From an uncultured Clostridia bacterium (GTDB taxonomy: Bacteria; Bacillota; Clostridia; Christensenellales; Borkfalkiaceae), in the NCBI GenBank assembly GCA_934247935.1, contig CAKQKE010000003.1, positions 186,001 through 250,000 of the forward strand: a stretch of DNA of 64,000 nucleotides. The letters run 5' to 3'. The notes under the pieces were generated by a model. The model made no database searches and was not told the origin of the DNA. It was given only the letters and a program-made list of their open reading frames with translations. Both the position numbers and the translations under genes were made by a program. Below are positions 33,339 through 43,225 of this stretch, piece by piece (the stretch's first letter is position 1; the number at the start of each line of letters is the position of its first letter).

Positions 33339-34754
33339 ATGGAAGAGAAAAACAACAACGTTAAAATAGAAAAAACCGAAGATAATTCTCTTTCCGTAAG
33401 AAACTACGGCGAAGAACTTTTGTCGGTTATACGCAACCCGTCTTACTCAAACGAGGAAATTGCGGATATTTTAGCCGATTACCACGAGAGCGACATTGCG
33501 GACGTTTTACCTGAACTTACCGACGAAGAAAGAGAAAGACTTTTAAAGGTTTTAGACTTAAACAAAGTATCGGACATCTTTTCTTACCTCGATAATCCCG
33601 ACGAAGTCATAGACACTTTACCGACCGAAAAAGTAGCGGACATTATCGAAAACATGGACGCAGACGACGCCGTTGACGTACTTGACGAACTCGAGGAAGA
33701 CAAAAAACAAGAAATTATCAAACTTCTCGACGACGAAGCCAAAGAGGATATTAACATGATTACCTCTTACGATGAAGACCGGGTCGGCAGCAAAATGACG
33801 ACCAACTTCGTTTACGTCGAATACACCGACAGCATAAAGCACGCGATGACTTCGGTGCTGGCGCAGGCAAAGGAAAACGACAACATAAGCACAATTTACG
33901 CAGTGGACGATAAAAACGTGTATTACGGAGCAATACAACTGCGCGACCTTGTAATCGCAAGGGCAAATCAACCGCTCGAGGATATAATCGCCACTTCTTA
34001 CCCATTTTTGTACGCGACGGAAAGCATCGATAAATGTCTTGAAGATTTAAAAACGTACGAAGAAGACTCTATACCCGTACTTGACGACAACAAAAAACTA
34101 ATCGGCGTAATCACGAGTAGCGACGTCGTCGAAGCCGTTGACGATGAAATTCAGGAAGACTACGCAAAACTTGCCGGTCTTACCGAGGCGGAAGACCTTA
34201 AAGAACCGCTGTGGAAAAGTTTTAAAAAGCGCGCACCGTGGTTGCTTGCCCTGCTGTTTTTGGGATTACTCGTCTCGTCGGTTACGGGCATTTTCGAAAA
34301 CGTAATCGCCGCTCTGCCGTTTATCGTGTTTTATCAATCGCTTATACTCGATATGGGCGGAAACGTCGGCACTCAATGCCTTGCCGTGGCGATAAGAATG
34401 ATAAGCAAAGACGGCGAGACAACTAAAGAAAAATTTAAATATATAAGAAAAGAATTTTTAATCGGCGTGTTAAACGGCGTGATTCTGGGCGTGCTCAGCG
34501 TGCTTATCATCGGCGGATATATGGCTGTAATCAATCATTTCGGCGTGGCGAAAAGTTTTCACGTTTCCGCTTGCATAGGCGGCGCGCTTGCAATCGCCAT
34601 ACTTATATCGTCGCTTACGGGTACGGTAATTCCCATAATTTTAAAGAAACTTAAAATCGACCCCGCAGCGGCGTCGGGACCGCTTATCACGACGATAAAC
34701 GACCTTGTATGCGTAATCACTTATTACGGATTCGCTTGGCTTTTCCTGATGTAA
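33339..34754 (+). CDS. mgtE: MgtE magnesium transporter, copy 2
   Basis: A 471-residue paralogue of the preceding gene with the same order: acidic MgtE N domain, CBS pair, five helices, GGNVGTQCLAV and DPAAASGPLITTIND. The N domains are nearly identical around ADIIENMDADDAVDVL, while the membrane parts differ more. The tandem arrangement with a 7-bp gap suggests a duplication and possibly a hetero-dimer. It ends before a strong terminator. Confidence 0.95.
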   Translation: MEEKNNNVKIEKTEDNSLSVRNYGEELLSVIRNPSYSNEEIADILADYHESDIADVLPELTDEERERLLKVLDLNKVSDIFSYLDNPDEVIDTLPTEKVADIIENMDADDAVDVLDELEEDKKQEIIKLLDDEAKEDINMITSYDEDRVGSKMTTNFVYVEYTDSIKHAMTSVLAQAKENDNISTIYAVDDKNVYYGAIQLRDLVIARANQPLEDIIATSYPFLYATESIDKCLEDLKTYEEDSIPVLDDNKKLIGVITSSDVVEAVDDEIQEDYAKLAGLTEAEDLKEPLWKSFKKRAPWLLALLFLGLLVSSVTGIFENVIAALPFIVFYQSLILDMGGNVGTQCLAVAIRMISKDGETTKEKFKYIRKEFLIGVLNGVILGVLSVLIIGGYMAVINHFGVAKSFHVSACIGGALAIAILISSLTGTVIPIILKKLKIDPAAASGPLITTINDLVCVITYYGFAWLFLM

Positions 34755-34885
34755 TTTTCTGATACGGCGTGACGAAAATTTTAAATATATTGCCGTTAAA
34801 TAACGCTTTTACGCAATACGTAAGCGGTAAAACGCACAGATTTTAATTAAACGTTTTAAAAGCGCAACAAACTTAAAAGACAGTT

Positions 34886-34930
34886 AAAAAGCATTTCGGG
34901 CAAAATCAAGTTTGCCCGAAATGCTTTTTT
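34886..34930. terminator. Bidirectional terminator between mgtE and the GH2 gene
   Basis: A 19-bp perfect inverted repeat (34886-34904 with 34911-34929) with A-rich and T-rich flanks. It ends both the plus-strand mgtE pair and the minus-strand sugar operon. Confidence 0.93.
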
Positions 34931-34956
34931 GTTTTATTTGATTTATGTTTTTAATT

Positions 34957-36696
34957 TTAACCGAGCGTCAATTTTTTTATCTTTTCGACGTCGAATTTGG
35001 GCTTGTGGTTTTTATCTAAAAGACCGTTTATCTCTTGCTGAACGTCGGTAAGTTGAGTATAACAAAAACCTTGAAACCACATTTTATTTACCGCGTGAAG
35101 CAAATTGCCGTAACGGGTATAAAATTCTTCGTTTGACCCGGCTTTGCTGTTATATCCCCAATCTCCGTCGAATGAGTTTTCGGTTTGCATCGCAATACCG
35201 CCGAACTCGGTGAAAAGCACGGGCTGACCTTGATATTTATTGCCGTAACTCATCAACTTTCTGTTTGACGGATACAAGGCGTCGAGCCCGTCTTTTTTGT
35301 ATCTCTCTTCAAAATCGTTGCCGTCGTAAGCATAATCGTGTATGGAAATTATATCCGTTTCGGTGAGGTTTTCCCAGCCGTCGTTTGTAGACACGAGCCT
35401 GCTGCCGTCCTGCGACTTTGTTATATAATACATCGCCCTTGCGAAATTTTGTTGGTTTTTATCGACAAGAATTTTGCGCACACCCCAACTTTCGTTTAAA
35501 GGCACGTAGCAAAGCACGCTTGAAAAACACTTTGCAACACCGACGATTTCTTGCCATTCGGTGATTAAATTGGTCTGCTCTTCGCTGTTGAAATTATACG
35601 CAGACGGCATTTCGCACCAGGTCAAAAAACCGAGTTCGTCCGCATAATAATAAAAATACGGGTCTTCGAGTTTCTGGTGCTTTCTCGCGCCGTTAAATCC
35701 CATTGCTTTTGCAAGAAGTATGTCTTGCTTTAAACTTTCCGCGCTCGGCGGCGTGAGCCCGCTCTGCCCGAAATAACCTTGGTCGAGTATAAGTCTTTGA
35801 TAAAGTTTTAAATTATTGAGACAAATATTTCCGCTGTCGTCAACGCTTATTTTGCGCATACCGAACCGCATTGTCACGAAGTCCGCACGTTCTCCGCCTA
35901 TACCTGCCTCGACGGTAACGTCAAAGAGATTGGGGTGTTCGGGCGACCATAAAAACGACTCGTCGACAAAATCCAAGTCCATTAATTTTATGCTAAAGCG
36001 AGTTATTTTGCCGTCCAGCGTGATTTCTTGAGTTTTTACGGGACTACCCTTGTAAGTTATTACAAACTCAGCCTTTTCGCATTTGCCGTAAAACGTACTC
36101 AATTCGCCGCTTACGCTGCAAGTGTCGATATCGGGCGTAAAAGTGAGATTTTTGATTGCGTCTTTGTTGAAAAACTCAATCCACACGCTTTGCCAAATTC
36201 CGCTGTTGGGTACGTACCAGCAACCGAATTTGTGGTTAAGCCAACTTTGTTTGCCCCTCGGCACGGAAGTGTCGAGCGAATCGAAACATCTTACAGTGAT
36301 TGTATTTTCCTTTTTCACGGCGGGCGTGATATCGCACGTGAACGGGGCAAAACCGCCCGTGTGCGAGCCGACGTGCATGCCGTTTACCCAAACGTCGCAC
36401 TTGTAGTCGACGCCGTTGAAACACAACAACACGTTTTGTTTAAGTTGCTCTGCCGTAAGCGAAAATTCACGTTTGTACCAAATGTAAGGATGATATTCCG
36501 TTTGACCTATTCCGCTTTCGGGGTATTGATAACTGAACGGCACCTCTATGTTTAATTTGTTTTCAAAATCGCCGTCGTAATATTTGTTTTTTAATCCTTT
36601 ATCTTCGTCGTCAAAGCAAAACTGCCAACTTCCGTTTAATGTTATCCACTCGTTTCGCCTCATTTGCGGACGAGGATATTCGTTTCTTAATGCCAT
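34957..36696 (-). CDS. Glycoside hydrolase family 2 enzyme
   Basis: A 579-residue GH2-type enzyme without a signal peptide, so cytoplasmic. Sugar-binding jelly roll (about 10-175), immunoglobulin-like beta sandwich (180-285), then the TIM barrel with acid/base Glu in LNESWG (E402) and nucleophile Glu in VLFTEFGG (E497). Activity could be beta-galactosidase, beta-glucuronidase or similar. As last gene of the sugar operon it probably cleaves imported oligosaccharides. Confidence 0.85.
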   Translation of the reverse strand: MALRNEYPRPQMRRNEWITLNGSWQFCFDDEDKGLKNKYYDGDFENKLNIEVPFSYQYPESGIGQTEYHPYIWYKREFSLTAEQLKQNVLLCFNGVDYKCDVWVNGMHVGSHTGGFAPFTCDITPAVKKENTITVRCFDSLDTSVPRGKQSWLNHKFGCWYVPNSGIWQSVWIEFFNKDAIKNLTFTPDIDTCSVSGELSTFYGKCEKAEFVITYKGSPVKTQEITLDGKITRFSIKLMDLDFVDESFLWSPEHPNLFDVTVEAGIGGERADFVTMRFGMRKISVDDSGNICLNNLKLYQRLILDQGYFGQSGLTPPSAESLKQDILLAKAMGFNGARKHQKLEDPYFYYYADELGFLTWCEMPSAYNFNSEEQTNLITEWQEIVGVAKCFSSVLCYVPLNESWGVRKILVDKNQQNFARAMYYITKSQDGSRLVSTNDGWENLTETDIISIHDYAYDGNDFEERYKKDGLDALYPSNRKLMSYGNKYQGQPVLFTEFGGIAMQTENSFDGDWGYNSKAGSNEEFYTRYGNLLHAVNKMWFQGFCYTQLTDVQQEINGLLDKNHKPKFDVEKIKKLTLG

Positions 36697-36726
36697 TTAT
36701 AATTTATCCTTTTTATTAATAATCGA

Positions 36727-37899
36727 TTATGCCTCTTCTATTACTATGCCTGCGTCATAAAGCGCGTCAACGAAATAAGAATAATGTTGCGGTATCGGGT
36801 GAATGTTGTCTTTAAGTTTGTCAAAAGTCATTACGTCTTGCAAATCAATGTAAGTTATCCAATCTTTGCCCTCGCACCACTTTTTCATCTCTTTATTTAT
36901 TCTCTTTACGACGTATTCGGGATCCCATGCCGCATTGTAGTTGCGCGCGGTAATGGAGAACGTGTAAAGTTTTGTATCGGGCATAAGTCCGTGAAGCAAA
37001 GTGTGGAAACGTTGCAGCGACTCTATCGTTGCGTCGTAATCATCTAAAAGTCCGTCGTTGTAAACGTCGTTGTTGCCGAGGTTTATTACGGCGTTTTTGG
37101 GTTGCGCGCCTTTTAAAATCGTTTGACTGAACAAATCCCAATGGAACGAACGAGTTCCGCCTATGCCCATTAAAAGAGCATCGTAACCGCTGTAAAACGA
37201 ATTGAAATTAGTCCAGAAATCGGGATCGAAGAACGAATCTCCGATGAAAATCGTAGATTTTGTCGTTCCTTTCATCGTCCAGAGGTTTCTTCTCGCCGCC
37301 TCTTTAGAGTCGTATTCGCTTTTACTTTTTTGAGTCGGGTCATAACCGTGAGCATGTACAAGGAACGTGTTTGATTTTCCGCCCGCGGACGCCGTTACTT
37401 GTACCGTTTCTTGTTTCAACGCCTTGACTTTTCCGTTTTCGATGGAAATTGCGTCGCTGTCGTAAGTATAAGTGACGGGTTCGTCTTTAATTATATCGGC
37501 AAGTTTGACCGTAATTTCGCTTTCGGGATAAACTATAGACGAAGTCGCGGAAGTGTTAAACCAAGCGTACATATCGTCGATTTGAATACAAGGAGGCAAA
37601 CAAGTAACCTTAAAAGTTGTCGAACAAGAATAAGCCTTTGCTTTTACAGTAGTTTCTCCCGTTTTTAATGCGGAAATCTTGTTGCCCGAAATTTCAACCA
37701 AAGTTTCGTCGTATTCATAGGTGATGTACTCTTTTTTTGTTTCGTCTTTAAAAATCGCCGTGATTTCCACGGGTTCGTCTTTAAGATAAATTTCAAGGTC
37801 GTTTATGGTGAGTTGTTGCTTGCTTTCGTTTCCGCCGCAAGCGGGGAAAATAAGTATTGCGATAATCAACGCCATAATCGCGCATAACGTCTTTCTCAT
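36727..37899 (-). CDS. SGNH-hydrolase lipoprotein with Ig-like repeats
   Basis: A 390-residue lipoprotein (lipobox FPAC near residue 21). Two Ig-like Big_2-type modules (about 28-100 and 105-185) precede an SGNH/GDSL esterase domain: block I IGDSFF (nucleophile Ser), a Gly in GIGGTRS, NLGNND (block III), and DNIHPIPQHY with the catalytic Asp-x-x-His. Such esterases remove acetyl or other acyl groups from polysaccharides. It lies 22 bp from the ATPase gene, so it belongs to the same operon and would deacylate glycans at the cell surface. Confidence 0.82.
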   Translation of the reverse strand: MRKTLCAIMALIIAILIFPACGGNESKQQLTINDLEIYLKDEPVEITAIFKDETKKEYITYEYDETLVEISGNKISALKTGETTVKAKAYSCSTTFKVTCLPPCIQIDDMYAWFNTSATSSIVYPESEITVKLADIIKDEPVTYTYDSDAISIENGKVKALKQETVQVTASAGGKSNTFLVHAHGYDPTQKSKSEYDSKEAARRNLWTMKGTTKSTIFIGDSFFDPDFWTNFNSFYSGYDALLMGIGGTRSFHWDLFSQTILKGAQPKNAVINLGNNDVYNDGLLDDYDATIESLQRFHTLLHGLMPDTKLYTFSITARNYNAAWDPEYVVKRINKEMKKWCEGKDWITYIDLQDVMTFDKLKDNIHPIPQHYSYFVDALYDAGIVIEEA

Positions 37900-37921
37900 A
37901 AAATTCTCCTTATATGATTAT

Positions 37922-39553
37922 TTAACGATTGATTGTCTTTCCGCTTACGGGATCAAACAATTTGATTTTGTCTTTATCTATGCACAATTTGATTTTATCG
38001 CCTGTGGAAACTACTTCTCTTATTCCGCGCTTGACGATGACGTCGCTGCCGAACAAGTTGACGTGCATACAATAATCGCTGCCGAGCATTTCAACAAAGT
38101 CTACCGTCAGATTAAGGTCTTCGGTCTTGTTTCCGTCGAACTTATCCGAGAAATACACGTCTTCGGGTCTGATTCCCACAAGGGCGTGGGTTTCGGTCTC
38201 TTTACTGCCGTAAGCCGAAATATATTCGTCGATTTTGCGGTTTACCTCTTCTTCTAAAGACTCGGTATGCTGTTTTTGTTTTTTACTTACTATGGTTACT
38301 TTTTTATTTGTGGTAAACGCACCCGACGAATCGGATTGCTTTAAAATACCCGCAATGGTAAGCGCGGACGAGTCGATAAGATTTTCCATGGCAATCAAAT
38401 CGGATACCACGTTTTGTCTGCTGCCGTTGTCCACGTCGCTTAAATATGCATCGGCTTGGTTTTCAGTAAACGTAATAAGACCTTTTTGCTTGGACAATTT
38501 CAAAAGTTCGGCGCAAATTTCCGCCATTTCTTCCTTGATTTTGCTTTGCTCGGTCTTGCGAAGGGTTTTGCGGAAAGCGGTTACGCGCTCTTTAAGTTGC
38601 TTTTCTTCGGTAAACTGTGCTTTTTGCTTTAATTGAGCGAAAAACTCGCGGCGTTCCTCGATAAACTCATGATATTTATTCATTATGCCTTGCGGTAAAG
38701 TTATTTTATCGTCGCCGTTTTTAAGTATACCGCCCTCTATGCTCGTTTTAAATACGTTCATCGGCGGGTTGCCTATAAACGTCGCAACGAAAGCGTTGGC
38801 GGGATTATTGTAAATTTCGATAGGCGTGCCGATTTGTTGCACGACGCCCTGATTCATTACCACGATTCTGTCAGCCATTGTCATTGCTTCGGTCTGGTCG
38901 TGCGTAACGTAAATGGTGGTGGCGTTGATGCTGCGGTGCAATTTTACTATTTCGCTGCGCATTTGCACACGCAATTTTGCGTCGAGGTTAGAAAGAGGCT
39001 CGTCCATTAAAAAGAGTTTTGCGTCTCTTACGATTGCCCTGCCCAAAGCGACGCGTTGCATTTGTCCGCCCGAAAGTTCTTTGGGGCGACGATCGAGATA
39101 AGGTCCCAAATCGAGAATTTCCGCCGCCTTGAATACCTTTGCTTTGATTTCGTCTTTAGGAAGACCCCTGACCTGCAAACCGAAACCGATATTGTCGTAT
39201 ACGGTCATGTTGGGATACAAAGCGTAACTTTGGAAAACCATTGCGATATCTCTGTCTTTACTTTCGAGATAGTTTGCAAGAACATTGTCGATATACAAAT
39301 TTCCGTCGGTAATTTCTTCGAGACCCGCTATCATACGGAGCGTTGTGGACTTTCCGCAACCGGAAGGTCCTACAAGCACGATAAATTCGTTTCTTTGGAC
39401 GGACAAGTTGAAATTGAACACCGCTTGCACGCGGTTGTTGTACACCTTGTTGACGTCCTTTAACACGATAAATCCGTCTACGCTGTCGTCCACCACTTTT
39501 CTATTGTTGGCAAAAAACTGTTCTTTTGCCTCTTTTACAGTCATTTTATTCAT
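37922..39553 (-). CDS. Sugar ABC transporter ATPase (MsmK/UgpC-like) with large insertion
   Basis: A 543-residue ATPase, against about 370 for the family. Walker A GPSGCGKST (62-70), signature LSGGQMQRVALGRA (160-173), Walker B LFLMDEP (180-186), switch His in VTHDQTEA. The nucleotide-binding domain is normal to about residue 285. A highly charged helical insertion of about 165 residues (about 290-455) follows before the MalK-type regulatory domain resumes at LVGIRPEDVYF (459-469). A 28-residue N-terminal extension is also unusual. It powers the two permeases encoded upstream. Confidence 0.88.
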   Translation of the reverse strand: MNKMTVKEAKEQFFANNRKVVDDSVDGFIVLKDVNKVYNNRVQAVFNFNLSVQRNEFIVLVGPSGCGKSTTLRMIAGLEEITDGNLYIDNVLANYLESKDRDIAMVFQSYALYPNMTVYDNIGFGLQVRGLPKDEIKAKVFKAAEILDLGPYLDRRPKELSGGQMQRVALGRAIVRDAKLFLMDEPLSNLDAKLRVQMRSEIVKLHRSINATTIYVTHDQTEAMTMADRIVVMNQGVVQQIGTPIEIYNNPANAFVATFIGNPPMNVFKTSIEGGILKNGDDKITLPQGIMNKYHEFIEERREFFAQLKQKAQFTEEKQLKERVTAFRKTLRKTEQSKIKEEMAEICAELLKLSKQKGLITFTENQADAYLSDVDNGSRQNVVSDLIAMENLIDSSALTIAGILKQSDSSGAFTTNKKVTIVSKKQKQHTESLEEEVNRKIDEYISAYGSKETETHALVGIRPEDVYFSDKFDGNKTEDLNLTVDFVEMLGSDYCMHVNLFGSDVIVKRGIREVVSTGDKIKLCIDKDKIKLFDPVSGKTINR

Positions 39554-39682
39554 ATTTATTAAATTTCTCCGATTTTTTAATCGACAACAAGAAACAAAGC
39601 GGCTTTTTTCGCTTTTATTTCAGCAAAATTTGCATCTTTTTCTTATTGATTAAGGATAGTCGCGCGTGTAACGCCATTTCGG

Positions 39683-40666
39683 TTATCCCTTTACGCCGGA
39701 AGAGGCGACGCCCTCTATAATTTGATTTTGTGTAAATATATACAACAAAATTATAGGAATTGCCGAGAACATTGCGCTGGCGAGGTTTAAACCGATAGAG
39801 TTTGCCGTTTTGCTGCCGGACAAATACGCAACGCCGACTTGCAAAGTCCACAACTTCATGTTTGCCGTACCCAAGATGATTTGCGGCCACATCAAGTCGT
39901 TCCAACTGCCCATAAAACAGAACAAACCCTGTACGAAAAATACCGATTTACCTACGGGCAATACTACTTTGCGGAAAATTCTGAAGTCGCTTGCGCCGTC
40001 CATGTGCGCCGACTCGATTAAATCTTTTGGTATACCGAGGAAAAACTGCCTTATTAAATACAGTCCGCCCACGCCGCCGAGACCGGGCAATATCAACGCC
40101 CACAGGGTCTTGGACAGTTTGAGATTTGCGACGTTTTGCAACTGCGGAGTAAGCGTCGCAACACCGGGTATAACCATGGTAAACAACATAAACATAAACA
40201 ATACGTTGCGGAAACGGAATTTCATGAATACGAAAGCATAAGCCGATAAGCCGACTATCGCAAGATATAGAACCGTGCTTGCCGTTGCCACGATAAAACT
40301 GTTGAGCATCCAACGCGCAACGGGGTACTTGTTCCCGTTGAGGTCGGTTTTGTTGAATAAGTTTATATAGTTGTCAAACGTAAAACCATCGTCCGGAATA
40401 AGTTGTCCGGGGTGATATTCAAAGGTATATTGAGAGGTAAAACTACCCAGTACGCCGACGATTAAAGGAATGACCCAAATTATGCAGAATACCGATAAAA
40501 ACACAAAAGAATTAAACTTAAATAAGTTCTTCTGAAAATATCTGCCTATTTTTGTCGCCGATAAAAGTTTGTGTCTTTTGCGGTATAAAACAACTATGTC
40601 GAGCACAACCATACCCACGAATATAACGCAAAGCAAAATAAGGCAAAACAATAAAAATTTATTCAT
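39683..40666 (-). CDS. Carbohydrate ABC transporter permease (MalG-like)
   Basis: A 327-residue inner-membrane permease with about seven helices; MalG-type proteins usually have six and about 280 residues, and the extra N-terminal helix (residues 5-27) makes up the difference. The EAA loop that contacts the ATPase is ESAHMDGASDFRIFRKVVLP near 218-237. It overlaps the MalF-like gene by 8 bp. The 129-bp gap to the ATPase gene holds a small AAAGCG/CGCTTT hairpin. Confidence 0.92.
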   Translation of the reverse strand: MNKFLLFCLILLCVIFVGMVVLDIVVLYRKRHKLLSATKIGRYFQKNLFKFNSFVFLSVFCIIWVIPLIVGVLGSFTSQYTFEYHPGQLIPDDGFTFDNYINLFNKTDLNGNKYPVARWMLNSFIVATASTVLYLAIVGLSAYAFVFMKFRFRNVLFMFMLFTMVIPGVATLTPQLQNVANLKLSKTLWALILPGLGGVGGLYLIRQFFLGIPKDLIESAHMDGASDFRIFRKVVLPVGKSVFFVQGLFCFMGSWNDLMWPQIILGTANMKLWTLQVGVAYLSGSKTANSIGLNLASAMFSAIPIILLYIFTQNQIIEGVASSGVKG

Positions 40667-41681
40667 TTACTGCCTCCTTTTGCTCTTGATATTGTCTGAA
40701 TTGAGTGCTGTATTTGTTGCCGCTTTTTTTCTCTCTCGTGACGATGAGTTGCACCGCGGTAATCACACCGATAATAAGTCCGAGAATAAGACCCATTGCG
40801 CTGACCATGCCGTACACGGCGAAGTTGCCGCTGTCGTTGATAAGGTTTTGCATGTACCACATTATCGACATTGTGCTGTGATTGGTGGTATTTGTAATCG
40901 GCCCGGCGTTTGTAAGCACGTATATCTGCCCGTACAAGCCGAAATAACCTATTATCGTGTTGAAAATACAAAGTATAAGTTGCTGTTTGATTGCCGGGAA
41001 AGTAACCGCCATTGCGCGCCGCATGCCCGTACATCCGTCTACGGCTGCCGCCTCGTACAGACTTTTATCCACGTTTTTAAGTCCTGCGTTTAAAATGATG
41101 AAGTTGCCACCCCAACCTCCCCACAGACACAGTAACAGTATAACGAACCATGCGAGCATGGGGTTGCTGTTTAACCAGTCTACCGAAACGCCGAACCACT
41201 GGTTGATATAACCGAAAAGAAAGCCGAACAAAGCCGTAAAAATAATACCGCTTGCCGAAACGGGAAGTACCGACGGCAAATAAATGATTGCGCGGAAAAT
41301 TTTATATCCCTTGGGCTTTGAATTTATGCAAATTGCGATAAACAATGGAATAATTATCGATAACGGCACGATAATAGCCGCAAAAGTCGCGGTGTTGCCT
41401 ATTGCGTACCAGAATTCCTGATGATATAAATTGTCTTTTTTGAAAAGCAGCGTAGCGAAGTTTTTTAAGCCTCTCCACTCGTTTTGTGTGTGGTCGGCTA
41501 TCGAATACTTGAAAAGAGACATGTATATTCCGTAAAACAACGGATATATACAAAAGACCAAAAAGAAGATAAGGTGTGGCGCTATAAACAACAGCGCCAT
41601 ACCGTATCTCTTGAAAAAGTCTATTCTTTTGCTTCGTTTTAACGCGTACTCGTCTACAGTAACAAGCACTTGACGATTCAT
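40659..41681 (-). CDS. Carbohydrate ABC transporter permease (MalF/UgpA-like)
   Basis: A 340-residue permease with six helices and the EAA motif YEAAAVDGCTGMRRAMAVTFP near 210-230. It pairs with the overlapping MalG-like protein to form the channel of a CUT1-type sugar importer. An ALLFIAPHLIFFLVFCIYPLFYGIYMS helix near the N terminus is typical of the family. Confidence 0.93.
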   Translation of the reverse strand: MNRQVLVTVDEYALKRSKRIDFFKRYGMALLFIAPHLIFFLVFCIYPLFYGIYMSLFKYSIADHTQNEWRGLKNFATLLFKKDNLYHQEFWYAIGNTATFAAIIVPLSIIIPLFIAICINSKPKGYKIFRAIIYLPSVLPVSASGIIFTALFGFLFGYINQWFGVSVDWLNSNPMLAWFVILLLCLWGGWGGNFIILNAGLKNVDKSLYEAAAVDGCTGMRRAMAVTFPAIKQQLILCIFNTIIGYFGLYGQIYVLTNAGPITNTTNHSTMSIMWYMQNLINDSGNFAVYGMVSAMGLILGLIIGVITAVQLIVTREKKSGNKYSTQFRQYQEQKEAVNE

Positions 41682-41702
41682 TTTATAAACCTCTTCCTGA
41701 AA

Positions 41703-43181
41703 TTATAAGTCTTCTTCCGCTCTTATGGTCGACATTGCCTTTTGATATGCTTCGGCAATAAAGTCTTTTACCTCGCCGGTCTTGTTTTTGCTGAGCGTGT
41801 ACATATAAGTCATTTTCAATTGTTCATATACGGGTTTGAAATACTTGGTATTGCCGAGCGTCCGGAAGTTTGCGGGGTCACCCATATATTTAAGATAACG
41901 ATTATACTCGGTAGAAGAAGTGTATTCGGGATTGTTGATTACCGAAAGACATGCGGGAAGGTGTCCGCCCTTCATGTACTTGATTGAATTTTCGGTCATG
42001 TATTTGCTGTAAAGCGCGCCCGCAGCCTTTACTTTAGCGTTTGTAACCGATCTCGAAAGAGCGAAGCAGTGACCTACGCCGTAAACCTTGTCTGCATCTT
42101 TGGAGGTCGGGTCGAGAGCAAAAAGTTTAGATAACCCCATTACTCCCATACTGCCTTCGCCTAAAACGCTGTCGTACTCGTTGAGACGGCTTTCCGCCCA
42201 CCAACTTCCCTCGAAGCCGAAGACGGCGTTGCCGTTACCGAGGTTAGCCCATAAAGTTTCGTAATTTCTGTTTGCGCCGATATATTTACCCTTCCAGCCC
42301 TTAATGGCGTTTAAAACGGTTTCAAGACCTTTGTTTGTATTCCATGCGGGATAACCGTTTTTGTCGCAGAACGTTCCGCCGTTTTGCAAAACAGCCGTTT
42401 GCGGAATCCAACCGCATTCCATATTGTCGTTTTCACCGCTCATTTCCAAGGGATAGAAATCGGATTCGGGTCCTACCTGACGCCATTCCGTCAACGCAGC
42501 GTTGTTTCTGTCCATAGAACGAACCAACAGCGTGCCTGCCGCCTTTTTGTCCATCAACGCCTTACAAACCGATTCGATTTCGGCAAAAGTCGTGGGACGA
42601 GAAAGTCCGTTTTTCGTTAAAATGTCGTCTCTTACGTACCAGAAACCGCTGTGTACATCCAAAGGAACGGCATACAAACTGCCCTTTGCGTAACATTCGG
42701 AAAGAATGTTCGATAAATAATTGTTTGTATCGAGAGATTGATTGATAGATTTAAGCGCGCTTTCGATGGGAACAATCATTTTGTTGTCGGCGAGGTTTGT
42801 CAGTCTTTCGCTGTGGAAAATAACGACGTCGGGAGCATTGTCCGGGTCGGTGTTGAGAGTGTTTGCAAATTGAGTGTAGAACAAATTGGTTTCGATTGAA
42901 GTGATGTTTGCTTCAACGTTGTTCGCCTTAAAAGTATCGTTGAATTGTTTGTTTACCAACTCTAAATACGCTTTGTCGGGGTCGCCGATAACGGACCAGA
43001 CGTTGAGTGTGATTTTACTCGGGAAAACAGGATAACCGTATTCATCAAAAGTTACGTCTTCCAAAATAACGTCGCTATCGTCGGTTTTACCGCCGTTTCC
43101 TTTGTTGCCGCCGCAAGCGTAAAGTGCCACGGTCGAAAGAATAAATACAAAACAAATAAATAATCTGAAAAATCTTTTCAT
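41703..43181 (-). CDS. Sugar-binding lipoprotein of the ABC importer
   Basis: A 492-residue extracellular solute-binding protein, family 1. The start was set at 43181: it opens with MKRFFRLF and has AGGAGGAAAG just upstream, while the longer frame from 43229 adds an untypical 16-residue head. Lipobox LYAC near residue 23. The bulk shows the usual bilobal fold signatures (FHSERLTNLADN, GVGHCFALSRS). It delivers oligosaccharides to the adjacent permeases. Confidence 0.92.
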   Translation of the reverse strand: MKRFFRLFICFVFILSTVALYACGGNKGNGGKTDDSDVILEDVTFDEYGYPVFPSKITLNVWSVIGDPDKAYLELVNKQFNDTFKANNVEANITSIETNLFYTQFANTLNTDPDNAPDVVIFHSERLTNLADNKMIVPIESALKSINQSLDTNNYLSNILSECYAKGSLYAVPLDVHSGFWYVRDDILTKNGLSRPTTFAEIESVCKALMDKKAAGTLLVRSMDRNNAALTEWRQVGPESDFYPLEMSGENDNMECGWIPQTAVLQNGGTFCDKNGYPAWNTNKGLETVLNAIKGWKGKYIGANRNYETLWANLGNGNAVFGFEGSWWAESRLNEYDSVLGEGSMGVMGLSKLFALDPTSKDADKVYGVGHCFALSRSVTNAKVKAAGALYSKYMTENSIKYMKGGHLPACLSVINNPEYTSSTEYNRYLKYMGDPANFRTLGNTKYFKPVYEQLKMTYMYTLSKNKTGEVKDFIAEAYQKAMSTIRAEEDL

Positions 43182-43225
43182 CTCTTTCCTCCTGTATGGA
43201 TGAATTTTTTTAATTGACGATTTTA

